From assembly GCF_000420445.1 (NCBI RefSeq), contig NZ_ATUY01000005.1:1-64000 (forward strand): 64,000 bases of DNA. Reading direction: 5' to 3'. The DNA comes from Actinotignum urinale DSM 15805 (lineage in GTDB: Bacteria; Actinomycetota; Actinomycetes; Actinomycetales; Actinomycetaceae). Positions 63,716 to 64,000 of the stretch are shown here, in pieces. Made by a program: the position numbers and the translations under genes. Below the pieces are notes generated by a model. The model was not told where the DNA came from and did not search any database. It worked only from the letters and a program-made list of their open reading frames with translations. The stretch's first letter is position 1. Every line of letters starts with the position of its first letter.

Positions 63716-64000
63716 CGCTCTCGCCCTCCTCATCACCGTGTTGTTGCTTGCAGGGAACGGTTATTTTGTGGCCTGCGAATTTGCGTTGACGGCCTCGCGG
63801 GCCTCGCGCCTGGAACCTTTGGCGGAAACTAGCAAGCGCGCCGCGAAAGTGTTGAAAGCTACCCGAAATTTGAATGAAATGTTGGCGGCGTGCCAGCTCG
63901 GGGTGACGCTCTGTTCGGTGGCGCTCGGTGCGCTGGCGGAGCCCGTGATTGCGGGGCTTCTCCTTATCCCCTTCACTGCGCTTGGGTTGGGGTATGCGGT
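63708..64000 (+). CDS. CNNM/CorC-family membrane protein (second of pair, partial)
   Basis: 97 codons seen before the window ends. ATG overlaps the stop of the first gene (ATGAATAA), so translation is coupled. N-terminal CNNM helices: ALLITVLLLAGNGYFVACEF, ending AACQLGVTLCSVALGAL. Tandem CNNM pairs of this type are usual in actinobacteria and may form a heterodimer. Confidence 0.93.
   Translation, partial: MNNALALLITVLLLAGNGYFVACEFALTASRASRLEPLAETSKRAAKVLKATRNLNEMLAACQLGVTLCSVALGALAEPVIAGLLLIPFTALGLGYA

Overview
The window reads as chromosome of a high-G+C-lineage actinobacterium of moderate base composition (about 50% G+C by eye), most like the Actinomycetaceae (Actinomyces/Arcanobacterium/Gleimia-type). 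The signs are mycoredoxin, NucS/EndoMS, the GlgE-maltokinase glycogen pathway, DivIVA, a Rho with a long basic insert, and two gene blocks whose order matches that known in Mycobacterium: UPF0182 / PDZ-Lon / zincin / cyclodehydratase-like / uvrD2 / mycoredoxin / nudC, and argS-lysA-hom-thrB-rho-rpmE-prfA-prmC-tsaC-wecA-atpI-atpBEFHAGDC-DUF2550-nucS. The species call is inference.

Region 1 (1-4838) is the end of an integrated mobile element. It abuts the 3' end of an initiator tRNA-Met gene. From the tRNA inwards it carries a Cro/CI-type repressor whose frame ends inside the tRNA, a duplicated palindromic operator, a divergently transcribed excisionase-like HTH gene, then minus-strand genes of unknown function, two of them mosaic duplicates, and a plus-strand gene of unknown function. 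The left edge holds a replication-initiator-like HTH gene that runs off the window. Inside that gene lie four perfect DnaA boxes and three iteron-like repeats, each read in a different codon frame, so they are conserved as DNA. This looks like an origin embedded in its own initiator gene and is the main discovery candidate.

Region 2 (5052-19308) has a VaFE-type surface protein with an unusual sorting signal, then the conserved block from UPF0182 to NudC. Between mycoredoxin and nudC lie the remains of a PIN-domain toxin-antitoxin pair.

Region 3 (19597-29919) is a glycogen/alpha-glucan cluster: glgX, trpS, glgE, maltokinase, glgB. Maltokinase makes maltose-1-phosphate, GlgE polymerises it, GlgB branches the chain and GlgX debranches it. 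The maltokinase is swollen by low-complexity inserts and GlgE has a Lys/Ala-rich tail.

Region 4 (30140-37886) holds a thioredoxin-fold co-chaperone without CxxC, a lipoprotein/membrane-protein pair, a DivIVA-like coiled-coil protein, a small zinc protein, nagA and nucS.

Region 5 (37971-59923) is the housekeeping block: ATP synthase, WecA-type transferase, TsaC, PrmC, RF1, L31, Rho, threonine and lysine synthesis genes, AroD and ArgS. Region 6 (60126-64000) has tRNA-Arg(CCG), a second YrdC-domain protein, an SGNH-like protein lacking the catalytic Ser, and two CNNM/CorC membrane proteins.

A recurrent feature is small degenerate tandem arrays in intergenic DNA. In four clear cases (glgE, the thioredoxin-fold gene, nagA, the SGNH-like gene) the repeated unit is a copy of the last codons and stop of the adjacent gene, lying just downstream of it.
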